Shown piece after piece: positions 10,601 through 20,223 of a DNA stretch of 64,000 nucleotides. Each line of letters starts with the position of its first letter. The first letter of the stretch is position 1. The DNA lies in NCBI RefSeq assembly GCF_001713395.1, contig NZ_CP016450.1, positions 372,001 through 436,000 on the forward strand. Direction: 5' to 3'. The translations under genes were made by a program, and so were the position numbers. Source of the DNA: Sinorhizobium sp. RAC02 (lineage in GTDB: Bacteria > Pseudomonadota > Alphaproteobacteria > Rhizobiales > Rhizobiaceae). The notes below the pieces were generated by a model that was given only the letters and a program-made list of their open reading frames with translations, was not told the DNA's origin and searched no databases.

Positions 10601-10626
10601 AACCCCGCCGTTTGGACGGCGGGGTT
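10601..10626. terminator. Bidirectional terminator
   Basis: AACCCCGCCG and its complement form a 10-bp stem with a 6-base loop between the convergent DUF779 and Kazal lipoprotein genes. Short A and T flanks on both sides allow use in either direction. Confidence 0.75.
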
Positions 10627-10655
10627 CTGGTCATGCGCGTTGGTCGAACTGATGC

Positions 10656-11345
10656 TCAGCGTGCAGGGCACTCGCCGGGGCGAATGACGCGGTAGCCTGC
10701 AGCGCCCGCAGAGCAGGTATTGCCGAAGGTCTTGACGTCACGGCCACGCTGTCCGCAGACCGGATTGTATTCCATCGTGCAGGCGCGCTGATCACGCGGA
10801 CGCTCGCGGTCCCCTTCATCGCGGTTGCGATCCCGTTCCCGCTCGCGGTCGCTGCGGTTGTCCTCGCGATCCCGATCCCGATCGCGCGGACGATCCCGGC
10901 CGTCGCCGCTGTCAGTCCAGCCACTGTCGGGACGGCGGATCTGGCACTCGCCGCGGCCGATGACGTCGAAGCCGCTCGAGCGTGCCTCGCAGGCATTGGC
11001 AAACGTCTGGCGGTCACGGCCACGCGAGCCGCAGACCGGTGCATATTCGCGCGTGCAGGCACGGCCTTCATCCGGACGCGGGTCCGGTCGACCGCCGGGA
11101 CGGCACTCACCGCGACCGACGATCTGGAAGCCGCTGGAGCGCGCTTCGCAGGCATTGGGAAACGTCTGGATATCACCGGGTCGCGAGCCGCAAACCGGGT
11201 CATATTCCCTGGTGCACATCTGCGGGCGTGGGTCGTAGCCGCCGCCCTGGTCGACATCGACCTGGCAAGCCGCCAGCGTGCCGGCGGCGAGAAGGATGGC
11301 TATGCGTCCCGCCAGCCGGGATAAGAAAGGCGATATCAAAGTCAT
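10656..11345 (-). CDS. Lipoprotein with three Kazal-type protease inhibitor domains
   Basis: The protein has 229 residues. A lipoprotein signal ends in LAAC with Cys27 as the lipid anchor. Three Kazal-like modules follow at 44-81, 97-134 and 189-226. Each has the pattern C-x7-C-x13-C-x14-C around EYxPVCG and TFxNxC. Modules 2 and 3 are separated by a highly charged Arg/Asp/Glu linker (about 148-187). The modules have four Cys each, fewer than the six of animal Kazal domains. Kazal domains inhibit serine proteases, so a membrane-anchored defence against extracellular proteases is possible (inference). Modules 1 and 2 are close duplicates in DNA as well. Confidence 0.88.
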   Translation of the reverse strand: MTLISPFLSRLAGRIAILLAAGTLAACQVDVDQGGGYDPRPQMCTREYDPVCGSRPGDIQTFPNACEARSSGFQIVGRGECRPGGRPDPRPDEGRACTREYAPVCGSRGRDRQTFANACEARSSGFDVIGRGECQIRRPDSGWTDSGDGRDRPRDRDRDREDNRSDRERERDRNRDEGDRERPRDQRACTMEYNPVCGQRGRDVKTFGNTCSAGAAGYRVIRPGECPAR

Positions 11346-11500
11346 GGGTCCTCCTAGCGAATCTTAGTGGACCCTATCGCAAAACCGATAGATCCGGTAT
11401 TGGCGCTGGCTTAAAAAACAGGGGCTGATTGAGACGCGCTAGGTCACGCAACCTATGCAGGGCATGGGCCAGATCGGGACTTGCGACCGCCGGATTGGCT

Positions 11501-12433
<933 letters not shown>

Positions 12434-12724
12434 TTATGGTCCGCCTGTGGATTAAGCTGATGGGGGGCGTTTAAGCGGCTCAAACCGCGAATGCAAGGGC
12501 CTTGCCGCATCGGAAAAGCGAATCTTCGCATTTCGCTGTGATTTACCGTTTCAGCAGTCCCGGAGTGCCTAACAAAACCTCTCGGGATCGACCTGCTGGT
12601 GCTTTTTGCCTTTCGCGTCGTCGCCGACCCTTGTCGATGCCGATAACACTGCCTTTGGTCGGCTCCCGACGGGCGGATGAAAATCTCCTGGCAAGCCTTC
12701 GCCCGGAGGGTTTGTCCGGCTCCC

Positions 12725-13513
12725 TTAACCCGGCGCAGTGCCGCGCCAGTCGAGATATTGGCGGATCGTCTTCTGGGCGATGCCTTCCATCGTGCGGGAC
12801 GGTACGGCAGCCCACGGATCCGATGCGGTGCCCGAGACGGTTTCCTGTCCCTGGATGCGGTGCAGCCGCGCGCCGCTGCCATCGAGAACGTCCCAGACAT
12901 AGACGACGGTCGTCTTGCCACCGTCGTTCAAGGCGGAGAAGTAGCCCTTCAGGATGTATTTGCTGGAATTGTCGGAGGCGCTGCGGATCTTCAGGCCGTT
13001 CGAGCGGGCTTCAGCGCCAAGGCGCTTGGAGAGCGGGGTCACGGCCTCGACCGGCGCACCGATAATCGGCAGGAAGCGGATCGTCTCGCCGGTCTCGGCT
13101 GTGGGCGAGACGGCTGCAACCTCTTCCGCGCCGGTCGATGTTTCCGCCGCGAGCGAGCGTTGTGCGGTGGTGCGGGCGAGTGTGGTGTCGGATTGCGTCG
13201 TGTTGCGGCCGGTATTGTTGCGGGCGAGCGCATCGGCCTGGGCCTCCAGCGTGCCGGCGGTATCCGCGCCCGTCGTGCTGCCGGCCTCGGCCGATGGCGT
13301 GAAGGCCGTTCTCTGGGTTGTCGAGGTGGCCGGCGTCGTGGTTACAGACGTCGTCTGGGCGCTCATCTGATCAAGGTCGTTCTGGGTGACGGGCGGCGAA
13401 TTGAACCCGCCGCCACCGACATCGACCTGTGGTGTCAGCGCGTCGGTGCTGTTGCAGCCGGCAAGGGCGGCAATCAGGCCGATCACTGCCAGCCGCTTCA
13501 TCAGCTCTTGCAT
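12725..13513 (-). CDS. Putative lipoprotein of unknown function
   Basis: The protein has 262 residues from the ATG at 13513 (an ATG at 13501 is also possible). The frame upstream of these lacks a signal sequence, so the longer form was rejected. A lipoprotein signal KRLAVIGLIAALAGC is followed by a Thr/Ser/Ala-rich low-complexity region (about 30-130). A conserved C-terminal domain (about 140-262) contains KYILKGYFSALNDG and YVWDVLDGSG. Anchoring in the cell envelope is likely. The function is unknown. It lies downstream of the M24-like gene on the same strand, 117 bases away. Confidence 0.72.
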   Translation of the reverse strand: MQELMKRLAVIGLIAALAGCNSTDALTPQVDVGGGGFNSPPVTQNDLDQMSAQTTSVTTTPATSTTQRTAFTPSAEAGSTTGADTAGTLEAQADALARNNTGRNTTQSDTTLARTTAQRSLAAETSTGAEEVAAVSPTAETGETIRFLPIIGAPVEAVTPLSKRLGAEARSNGLKIRSASDNSSKYILKGYFSALNDGGKTTVVYVWDVLDGSGARLHRIQGQETVSGTASDPWAAVPSRTMEGIAQKTIRQYLDWRGTAPG

Positions 13514-13629
13514 CGTTCTCGTCCGTGTTTCTCCGAAGGCCTTTTGCCTCCTCCGTGCCCCGCAACGATTTATGGGTATCGGCCGAAGGCCTGTCAATTG
13601 CGGGATCTGGCAGGCCGGCGATCGATCCA

Positions 13630-14781
13630 TCACACCGCGATGAAATCAAGCCCGTAGCGTGACAGCGGCTTCGGCGTGTCGGTCGTCGTCAGATAGGTCT
13701 GGCCGAGCGTCATCGCGGTGCCGCTATCGGAATCGAAAATGATCGTATGCACGAAGAGCGACATGTTCGGCTCGATTTCCTGGGGATTGCCGAGGAGGAA
13801 GGCCTGCAGGTCCATCCAGGAGGGGGCGAAGCGGGCGCCGACCGAGTATCCGCAGGTGTTCAACCGATGGCGGGCGAGGCCGCGCTCATCGATGATACGG
13901 GCAAAGGTCTCGAAAACGGTGCCGAAGGTGTTGCCGGGGCGAAGCACCATTTCCATCGCCTGAATGGCCTCGCGGCAGGTGCTGTAGAGTTCGCGGTGGC
14001 GGGCGGTCGGCTCGCCGATGAGGGCGGTGCGCATCATCGGGGCATGATAGCGGGCACTGACGCCGGCCCATTCGATCGTCAACTGGTCCTGGGCATCGAG
14101 CCGGCGCCGGCCGGATTTCGAGCGGCAGAGCAGGGCATCGACGCCGGAGCCGATGACGAATTCGTTGGCGGGATAATCGCCGCCGCCGGCGAGCACGGCG
14201 CCCTGCAGGGCGGCAAGGATCGCGGCCTCGTCACCGCCCGGCACGATGAGCGGCAGGGCGGCAGCCAGCGCGTCGTCCGAGAGGACGGCCGCGCGCTCGA
14301 CATAGGCGATCTCGGCAGGGCTCTTGATGAGCCGGAGCCGGCTGACAATGTTCGAAGCATCGACGATCTGGCCGAAGCTCTGGAGCTGGATGTCGAGCTG
14401 GCGGGCATTGCGGCCGGTCAGGCCGTGCGTGTCATATTCGATGCCGATGCGGCAGCCGAGCAGATCCATATCGGACAGCAGGTTTTTCAGATCCATCGTC
14501 GGGTCCGCATTCATGCGGTCGATCCAGATCTCGATTTTCCCGATGTTGGAGGTGTGGCGCGCCTGGCGCAGGTCCGCCGAACGCGTCAGCAGAACCATGC
14601 TGCCGTCGGCCTTGACGACCAGCGTCTGGAAGAAGCAGTAGCCGAACGTGTCGTAGCCGGTCAGCCAGTACATGCTCTCCTGCGCGAAAAGCAGCATGGC
14701 GTCGATTTTTTCCTCCCGCATGCGGGCGGTCAGGCGCTGGAGTCGGTTGGCGTATTCCTCGGTATCGAAGTGAAGTGCCAT
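13630..14781 (-). CDS. M24 (creatinase/prolidase fold) protein lacking metal ligands
   Basis: The protein has 383 residues with an N-terminal creatinase domain (1-150) and a C-terminal pita-bread domain (155-375). It aligns with Xaa-Pro peptidases, yet all five metal ligands appear replaced. The first Asp position reads IEWAG. The second reads YHAPMMRT, where YxxDxxRT is expected. The ligand His is Tyr in CGYSVG, and neither C-terminal Glu is seen. The HAP segment matches the catalytic His-x-Pro of creatinase and of ectoine hydrolase-like proteins. A metal-independent C-N hydrolase is therefore more likely than an aminopeptidase (inference). It lies directly downstream of pgeF. Confidence 0.82.
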   Translation of the reverse strand: MALHFDTEEYANRLQRLTARMREEKIDAMLLFAQESMYWLTGYDTFGYCFFQTLVVKADGSMVLLTRSADLRQARHTSNIGKIEIWIDRMNADPTMDLKNLLSDMDLLGCRIGIEYDTHGLTGRNARQLDIQLQSFGQIVDASNIVSRLRLIKSPAEIAYVERAAVLSDDALAAALPLIVPGGDEAAILAALQGAVLAGGGDYPANEFVIGSGVDALLCRSKSGRRRLDAQDQLTIEWAGVSARYHAPMMRTALIGEPTARHRELYSTCREAIQAMEMVLRPGNTFGTVFETFARIIDERGLARHRLNTCGYSVGARFAPSWMDLQAFLLGNPQEIEPNMSLFVHTIIFDSDSGTAMTLGQTYLTTTDTPKPLSRYGLDFIAV

Positions 14782-14817
14782 TGTGGTGTCTCCGTCGTCT
14801 TCGTCTGTTTTGGGGCG

Positions 14818-15609
14818 TTACGCCCGTATCATGATCGCCGATATCTGGCGGCCGTAGTCGGGTTCCTGACGGTGCGTCGTGCGCCGGTAGGAGAAGAAGC
14901 GATCTTCGTCGGGATAGGTGCAGATATCCAGGTTTTCCGCGGTCACCCCGGCATCGCTCAAGCGTTGCGTGGTCAGGCCCGGCAGGTCGAACATCGCGTG
15001 ATCGAGCTTTCCCGACGGCGTGAAATAACGCGCATAGGCCTTGTCGACGCCAAGAAAACGCTCAACGAATTCCGGGCCGACCTCGTAGTTGCGCCGACTG
15101 ATGGAGGGACCGAGGCTGGCAAGGATGTTTTGCCGCTTGGCGCCGAGCTTTTCCATGGCGGTGATGGTGCTTTCCAGCACGCCGTAGAGCGCGCCCTTCC
15201 AGCCGGCATGAGCGGCACCGACGACGCGGGCGTCGGGGTCGCAGAACAGGATCGGGCCGCAGTCCGCAGCCAAAACGCCGAGCACGATGCCGGGCGTGGC
15301 GCTGACCATCGCGTCGGCCTCCGGGCGGGCACCGTCATAGCTATCATCGACAACCACGACATCCGGCGAATGGACCTGATGCACCGTGGCGAGGCGCTCG
15401 GGGGTTGCGGAAAACCAGCGGGCGACGCGGGCGCGATTCTCGATGACGTTCTTGCGCTCATCCTTCGAGCCGAGGCCGACATTGAGGCCGCGATAGATGT
15501 CCTGCGAGACGCCGCCGGCGCGGGTGAAGAAGCCGTGCTGCACCGTTTTGCCGGCACGTTCTGCCAGCAGCGGGCTTTCGATCGGGGCGGGAAATGCTTG
15601 GTCCTTCAT
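14818..15609 (-). CDS. pgeF: PgeF / YfiH-type multicopper oxidoreductase-like purine nucleoside or peptidoglycan-editing protein
   Basis: The protein has 263 residues from the ATG at 15609. A TTG at 15714 would extend it but would overlap midA, and it lacks family similarity. The Zn/Cu-binding motifs are HQVHS near residue 80, AADCGPILF and AAHAGWKG. GPSISRRNYEVG replaces the more common GPCI. The family has been described as peptidoglycan editing factor and as a purine nucleoside phosphorylase/adenosine deaminase-like enzyme. It lies in the conserved rhizobial order lgt-midA-pgeF. Confidence 0.92.
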   Translation of the reverse strand: MKDQAFPAPIESPLLAERAGKTVQHGFFTRAGGVSQDIYRGLNVGLGSKDERKNVIENRARVARWFSATPERLATVHQVHSPDVVVVDDSYDGARPEADAMVSATPGIVLGVLAADCGPILFCDPDARVVGAAHAGWKGALYGVLESTITAMEKLGAKRQNILASLGPSISRRNYEVGPEFVERFLGVDKAYARYFTPSGKLDHAMFDLPGLTTQRLSDAGVTAENLDICTYPDEDRFFSYRRTTHRQEPDYGRQISAIMIRA

Positions 15610-15710
15610 GGTCTCTCGGCTGGGCTTGGGGACGGATCGCCAGGCAAAAATGTCGCCGGGGCATGCGGGCTGCAAATCGGGCCGGATGTTGTCGGGCCTT
15701 GCCCCCTCTG

Positions 15711-16811
15711 TCAATCCGGCTGGCGGAAAGGAAAAAGTGAAAGCGATGCGCTGCCGACGGCCAAGACCTTGAAAAGATCACCCATTTTGCCCGCGCCGGA
15801 GCCGGCAAGCCGGGCGACGTCGTTCAGGATCGACTGCTGCGTCGCCTCGTCGCGGTGACGGCCGAGCGCGGAGGCGCGTTCGCCGATACCGAGGCCGACG
15901 AGGAAATCGCCCTGGTGCAGCATGCCGTGCACATGGAGGCCGGCCGCGGCAGCCGCGCCGGCAAGGCGCTCGAAATCGACATGGCTTGTCAGGTCGGCCT
16001 CGCCGGGATGGGCGAGCGGCGGGTCGAAGTCGTGTTTCAGCACCGCCTGGAGCGTATCGCCGAAGCCGGTGACGAAATGACCGTAGTCGATCGCCAATGC
16101 GGTGCCGCCGAAGCGGGCGATGCGCTCGCCGATCGTCGCCATGACCGCTTCGCGGGCCGGAGCGATCTCGAAGATCGTGCCGTCGGGAACATTTTTGTGA
16201 TGGTCCGGCAGCAGGGCCGGATCGATGCCGGCGACCCCGGCGGCGAAGGTCAGTTCGTCCTCGGCATCGAGGCCGACCATGCGCTCGCGGAAGCCGGATG
16301 GGGTCTTGATGAACTGGCGGATCGGGATGGCGTCGAAAAGCTCGTTGGCGGCAAGCAGCACGAAGCCGTCCGGCAGCTCCTCGAAACTGTCGTGCCAGGT
16401 GACGCGCGCGGCGTGCATGCCGAGCGTCTCATGCTGGAGGGCGCGCAGCTTCGGGCTGGTCTCGATCAGGTGGATCGTCGCGGTCTCGTAAAGCTGCGGC
16501 GCGAGCTTGACGATGACACGCAGCATATCGGCCATCATCGTGCCGCGGCCGGGGCCGATCTCGGCGATCCGCACCTCTGCCGGTCCGCCATGCTTCTGCC
16601 AGGCGTGCACGAGGAAGATGCCGAGCATTTCGCCGAAGAGCTGGCTCACCTCCGGTGCGGTGACAAAGTCACCGGCGCGGCCGAAGGGGTCGCGGGTACG
16701 GTAATAGCCGTGTTCGGGATCGGCGAGGCAGAGTGCGAAATAGTCGGTGATGCTGATCGGGCCGTTGATGCGGATCAGCGCCTTGATCTTGCGGGCGAGG
16801 GGTGTCGGCAT
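15711..16811 (-). CDS. SAM-dependent methyltransferase of the MidA/NDUFAF7 family
   Basis: The protein has 366 residues. The SAM site is seen in EIGPGRGTMMADMLRV (about residues 84-99). The family opening is PISITDYFALCLADPEHGYY, and the C-terminal ALAIDYGHFVTGFGDTLQA is present. The eukaryotic homologue NDUFAF7 methylates an Arg of a complex I subunit; the bacterial substrate is not settled. It starts 15 bases after lgt ends and is followed by pgeF, forming one minus-strand operon. Confidence 0.93.
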   Translation of the reverse strand: MPTPLARKIKALIRINGPISITDYFALCLADPEHGYYRTRDPFGRAGDFVTAPEVSQLFGEMLGIFLVHAWQKHGGPAEVRIAEIGPGRGTMMADMLRVIVKLAPQLYETATIHLIETSPKLRALQHETLGMHAARVTWHDSFEELPDGFVLLAANELFDAIPIRQFIKTPSGFRERMVGLDAEDELTFAAGVAGIDPALLPDHHKNVPDGTIFEIAPAREAVMATIGERIARFGGTALAIDYGHFVTGFGDTLQAVLKHDFDPPLAHPGEADLTSHVDFERLAGAAAAAGLHVHGMLHQGDFLVGLGIGERASALGRHRDEATQQSILNDVARLAGSGAGKMGDLFKVLAVGSASLSLFPFRQPD

Positions 16812-16825
16812 GGGCTACCGTCCGC

Positions 16826-17668
16826 TCAGGCGCTGACTGGGCGAGCCGCACGGGCGCGAACAATCGCCCAGAGGCCAAGTGCCAGCATCGGCAGCGACAG
16901 CAGCATGCCCATGGTCAGCCAACCGCCGAGGAGATAACCGAGCTGCGGATCCGGCTCGCGGAAGAATTCGACCGTGATGCGCGAGAGGGCATACCCTGCC
17001 ACGAAGATGCCGGTGACGAGGCCGGGGCGCTTCAGCGCGCCGAAACGGTAGATGGCGATCGCCAGGACGGCGAGCAGCACGATGCCCTCCAGGCCTGCCT
17101 CGTAGAGCTGGCTCGGGTGGCGGGCGAAGGGGCCGGCTTCCGGGAAGATCACGGCCCAGGGCGCATCGGAAAGGCGGCCCCAGAGTTCGCCGTTGACGAA
17201 GTTGGCGATGCGGCCGAAGAACAGGCCGATAGGCACCACCGCGGCGACGATGTCGAACAGGCTCCAGATGGCAATGCCGTTGCGCCGGGCAAACAGGATC
17301 ATGGCGAGCGTCGTGCCGGCAAGGCCGCCATGGAAGGACATGCCGCCGTTCCACACCTGGAGGGCGCGCAGGGGATCGGCGGCGACGTTCGGAAAATCGT
17401 AGAACAGGATGTAACCGATACGGCCACCCAGAATGATGCCGACGGCCGCCCAGACGAGGAAATCGTCAAGTTGCACGCGCGTTGCCGGTGCCTCGCCAGC
17501 CCACAGCCGCGGCGTCTCGACCAGCCGGCGCGCATAGAACCAGCCCAGCATGATGCCCACGACATAGGCGATGCCATACCAGTGCACAGCGACGGGGCCG
17601 ATCGAAAAGGCGATCGGGTCGATCTCCGGATAGGGCATGATGGCGAAAAGCTGGGCGATGTTCGTCAA
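16826..17668 (-). CDS. lgt: Prolipoprotein diacylglyceryl transferase
   Basis: The protein has 280 residues with about seven membrane segments. The Lgt signature [14 protein letters not shown] lies near residue 147, with [11 protein letters not shown] and FHGGLAGT earlier. It transfers diacylglycerol from phosphatidylglycerol to the lipobox Cys of prelipoproteins at the inner membrane. It is the first gene of the lgt-midA-pgeF unit. Its products in this window would include the Kazal protein and the lipoprotein at 12725. Confidence 0.97.
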   Translation of the reverse strand: MTNIAQLFAIMPYPEIDPIAFSIGPVAVHWYGIAYVVGIMLGWFYARRLVETPRLWAGEAPATRVQLDDFLVWAAVGIILGGRIGYILFYDFPNVAADPLRALQVWNGGMSFHGGLAGTTLAMILFARRNGIAIWSLFDIVAAVVPIGLFFGRIANFVNGELWGRLSDAPWAVIFPEAGPFARHPSQLYEAGLEGIVLLAVLAIAIYRFGALKRPGLVTGIFVAGYALSRITVEFFREPDPQLGYLLGGWLTMGMLLSLPMLALGLWAIVRARAARPVSA

Positions 17669-17879
17669 GGTTTTGATCTTCCTGTTTTGCGCGGAAGATG
17701 GCGACGCCTCGTGGCAGGGTCAAGGCGATAAATCGTGATGGGGGGTGCCGCAGCGGCTGCCACGGGCGCCGATCCACCGGAATCCGCTTGCAAGCCGCGC
17801 CGTCAAACCCTACCTCAGTGCCAAGGCGCGGGATAGGAATGCCCGCAGGACCACCATCGACACCCGAGGAGGGCAGACC

Positions 17880-18137
17880 ATGACCACCGGTGCGAACCGC
17901 ATTCTCGACGACTTCGCCAAGCTGATGACCGATGCCGCCGGCGCCGCGCAGGGCGTGCGCAAGGAGGCCGAGACGGTGTTCCGCGCTCAGGCCGAGCGCT
18001 TCATCAACGGCATGGACCTCGTCAAGCGCGAGGAATTCGAAGCGGTGCGCGAAATGGCAGTCAAGGCGCGGGACGAAAACGACGCGCTTTTGAAGCGCAT
18101 CGAGGCCCTGGAAGCCCGTCTCAACGCGAACGGCTGA
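17880..18137 (+). CDS. UbiK-type accessory factor (BMFP family)
   Basis: The protein has 85 residues from the ATG at 17880, with GAGGAGGG 7-14 bases upstream. It is largely alpha-helical, ending in a coiled-coil stretch (ENDALLKRIEALEARLNA). This matches the BMFP/DUF526 family, of which UbiK assists ubiquinone synthesis. It is monocistronic, with a strong terminator 34 bases after the stop. Confidence 0.87.
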   Translation: MTTGANRILDDFAKLMTDAAGAAQGVRKEAETVFRAQAERFINGMDLVKREEFEAVREMAVKARDENDALLKRIEALEARLNANG

Positions 18138-18170
18138 GCCGTTTCAGCACAGGTTTTGACCATCAGGACT

Positions 18171-18208
18171 CGGTTGGCGTGATTCACATCGCGCCAACCG
18201 TTTTTTTT
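18171..18208 (+). terminator. Rho-independent terminator of the ubiK-like gene
   Basis: CGGTTGGCG and CGCCAACCG form a perfect 9-bp stem with a 12-base loop, followed by eight T residues. Confidence 0.93.
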
Positions 18209-18528
18209 AATAAAATTTTTACCCCTGTGGACACTTCCGAAAAGCTGTTTTCGCAGAGTCCCTTACCCGCCCCACCTGAATCTTTTTCACAACCTCTGTC
18301 CACAACCGGGCGGAGAAAATGGCGGCTTAGGGGCTGGCGCCGTGACTCCGCCGTTATACACTGATTTTAAATGATGATTCGAGAATGGCAGCGCAAGCTT
18401 CGGACAGGGTAAGTCGTCCAGAGTGCTTGTAGTGCCGAGCAATCATTCAGTGTTGTTTCCGGAGTTTGGTTTGCCGCGCCGTGTGTGTAAGCACGATAGC
18501 GCATGCCTTCCGGCCTAGAAGGTGATGC
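18209..18528. other. Non-coding stretch before the ybjN-like gene
   Basis: About 320 bases carry no convincing gene. It begins with an A+T-rich run (18201-18222). It contains three 7-of-9 matches to the DnaA box TTATCCACA (around 18226, 18284 and 18296), which is weak evidence. The rest presumably holds the promoter of the ybjN-proC-csaA genes. Confidence 0.5.
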
Positions 18529-19029
18529 ATGAGCCTTATGGAATTGGATATCGGACGTCAGTCCAACCCGGTCGATATGATCGAATTCGTCGCAGCCAAC
18601 AATGACTGGACATTCGAGCGGTCGGGCGAAGACGAGATCGCGATGACCGTCGAAGGCAAGTGGGCGGACTACCACGTCTCCTTCTCCTGGATGGAAGAGT
18701 TCGAGGCGCTGCACCTTGCCTGCGCCTTCGACATCAAGGTCCCGGAAAGCCGGGTCACCGAAGTGCATTGCCTGCTGTCGCATGTGAACGGGCAGGTGCT
18801 CATGGGGCATTTCGACCTGTGGCGCCGCGAGGACGTGGTGATCTTCCGCCAGTCGCTGCTGCTCGCCGGCGGCGCGGAGCCCACGAACCGACAGGTCGAG
18901 GTGCTGCTCTCCAGCGCGCTTGAATCCTGCGAAGCCTATTTCCAGGCGTTCCAGTTCGTCGTCTGGTCCGGCATGGACGCCCAGTCCGCCGTCGATGCGG
19001 TGCTTTTCGAGACAGTCGGAGAGGCTTGA
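18529..19029 (+). CDS. YbjN domain-containing protein
   Basis: The protein has 166 residues with no signal peptide. It matches the YbjN family over its length: N-terminal NPVDMIEFVAANNDWTFERS, central SFSWMEEFEALHLACAFD, and C-terminal LESCEAYFQAFQFVVW. YbjN proteins are type III secretion chaperone-like folds of poorly known role, linked in E. coli to motility and stress phenotypes. Its stop codon lies 2 bases before the proC start, so the two are probably translationally coupled. Confidence 0.87.
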   Translation: MSLMELDIGRQSNPVDMIEFVAANNDWTFERSGEDEIAMTVEGKWADYHVSFSWMEEFEALHLACAFDIKVPESRVTEVHCLLSHVNGQVLMGHFDLWRREDVVIFRQSLLLAGGAEPTNRQVEVLLSSALESCEAYFQAFQFVVWSGMDAQSAVDAVLFETVGEA

Positions 19030-19031
19030 AG

Positions 19032-19850
19032 ATGGCGGTTGCAGCTTCGGGCCCCATTGTTCTCATCGGCGCTGGAAACATGGGCGGCGCGATGCTGGCC
19101 GGCTGGCTGAAAAGCGGCATTTCCGGCTCCTCGGTGATCGTGATCGATCCCGGCCCGCAGCCTGCCATGGCCAAGCTGATCGCCGACAACGGCGCGCGTC
19201 ATGAGACGTCTGCGCCTGAAGGCGTGAAGGCCGGCGTGATCTTCGTTGCCGTGAAGCCGCAGGTCATCGATCAGGTCCTGCCGCCGTTGAAGGGTCTCGT
19301 AGGGCCTGAGACGGTCGTCGTCTCGGTCGCTGCCGGCAAGACGATCGCCAATCTCGAAAGCCATCTCGGCGAGGCCGCCACCGTGCGCGCCATGCCCAAC
19401 ACGCCGGCGATGATCGGCCGCGGTGTCACGGGCGCTTTCGCCAATGCGCGTGTTTCCGAAACGCAGCGCGATTTCGTGCATTCTTTGCTCAAGGTGAGCG
19501 GCCCCGTCGAGTGGGTCGCGACCGAGGGCGATATTGACGCCGTCACGGCGGTCTCGGGCAGCGGCCCGGCTTATGTCTTTTATCTCGTCGAGTGCATGGC
19601 GGAGGCGGGTCGCAAAGCTGGCCTGCCGGCGGACCTCGCCATGCGTCTCGCACGGGAAACCGTCGCGGGGGCTGGTGAATTGCTTCACCAGTCCCCCGAC
19701 GACGCCAGCCGTCTGCGCCAGAACGTGACCTCTCCCGGCGGCACCACTGCCGCGGCTCTTGCCGTCCTCATGGCGGAGGATGGTATGCAGCCGCTCTTCG
19801 ACAAGGCGATCGCCGCCGCCCGCACGCGCGCCGAGGAACTGGCGGGCTGA
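19032..19850 (+). CDS. proC: Pyrroline-5-carboxylate reductase
   Basis: The protein has 272 residues. The ATG at 19032 was preferred over the TTG at 19026 because GGAGAGG sits 7 bases upstream. The NAD(P) fold is seen in PIVLIGAGNMGGAMLAGW. The ProC signatures AMPNTPAMIGRGVTG and the C-terminal NVTSPGGTTAAAL are present. It catalyses the last step of proline synthesis. It is the second gene of a ybjN-proC-csaA run. Confidence 0.96.
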   Translation: MAVAASGPIVLIGAGNMGGAMLAGWLKSGISGSSVIVIDPGPQPAMAKLIADNGARHETSAPEGVKAGVIFVAVKPQVIDQVLPPLKGLVGPETVVVSVAAGKTIANLESHLGEAATVRAMPNTPAMIGRGVTGAFANARVSETQRDFVHSLLKVSGPVEWVATEGDIDAVTAVSGSGPAYVFYLVECMAEAGRKAGLPADLAMRLARETVAGAGELLHQSPDDASRLRQNVTSPGGTTAAALAVLMAEDGMQPLFDKAIAAARTRAEELAG

Positions 19851-19871
19851 TAGCCTTCCAAGGAATATTCC

Positions 19872-20213
19872 ATGACCGAAACCATTACCTATGCCGATTT
19901 CGAACGCGTCGATATTCGCGTCGGCACCATCATCGAAGCGCTGCCCTTCCCGGAAGCGCGCAAGCCGGCCTACAAGCTGACGATCGACTTCGGCCCCGAG
20001 ATCGGCACCAAGAAGTCGTCGGCGCAGATCACCGTGCACTATACGCTGGAAGACCTCGTCGGCCGCCAGGTGCTCGCCGTCGTCAACTTCCCGCCGCGCC
20101 AGATCGGCCCGGTGCGCTCGGAAGTCCTGACGCTCGGTTTCGAGGATGAAGCCGGTGCGATCGTTCTCGCCGGTGTTGATCACCCGGTGCCGAACGGCAA
20201 GAAGATGTGCTGA
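19872..20213 (+). CDS. CsaA-type tRNA-binding domain protein
   Basis: The protein has 113 residues forming a single EMAP/Trbp111-type OB fold. It shows DFERVDIRVGTIIEALPFPEARKPAYK near the N-terminus, the KKSSAQITVHY strand, and the closing HPVPNGKKM. CsaA proteins bind tRNA or act as export chaperones in other bacteria. It follows proC by 21 bases with AAGGAA before the start. Confidence 0.92.
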   Translation: MTETITYADFERVDIRVGTIIEALPFPEARKPAYKLTIDFGPEIGTKKSSAQITVHYTLEDLVGRQVLAVVNFPPRQIGPVRSEVLTLGFEDEAGAIVLAGVDHPVPNGKKMC

Positions 20214-20223
20214 TCCGAAAAGG

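Noticed and set aside
15610..15714. N-terminal extension of pgeF from a TTG that overlaps the midA stop.
   Set aside because: The extra 35 residues have no family likeness, and an ATG at 15609 gives the expected PgeF start.
13747..15858. A 703-residue plus-strand frame.
   Set aside because: It is antisense to the M24-like and pgeF genes, both supported by clear motifs.
18936..20183. A 415-residue minus-strand frame.
   Set aside because: It is antisense to proC and csaA, which have strong family motifs.
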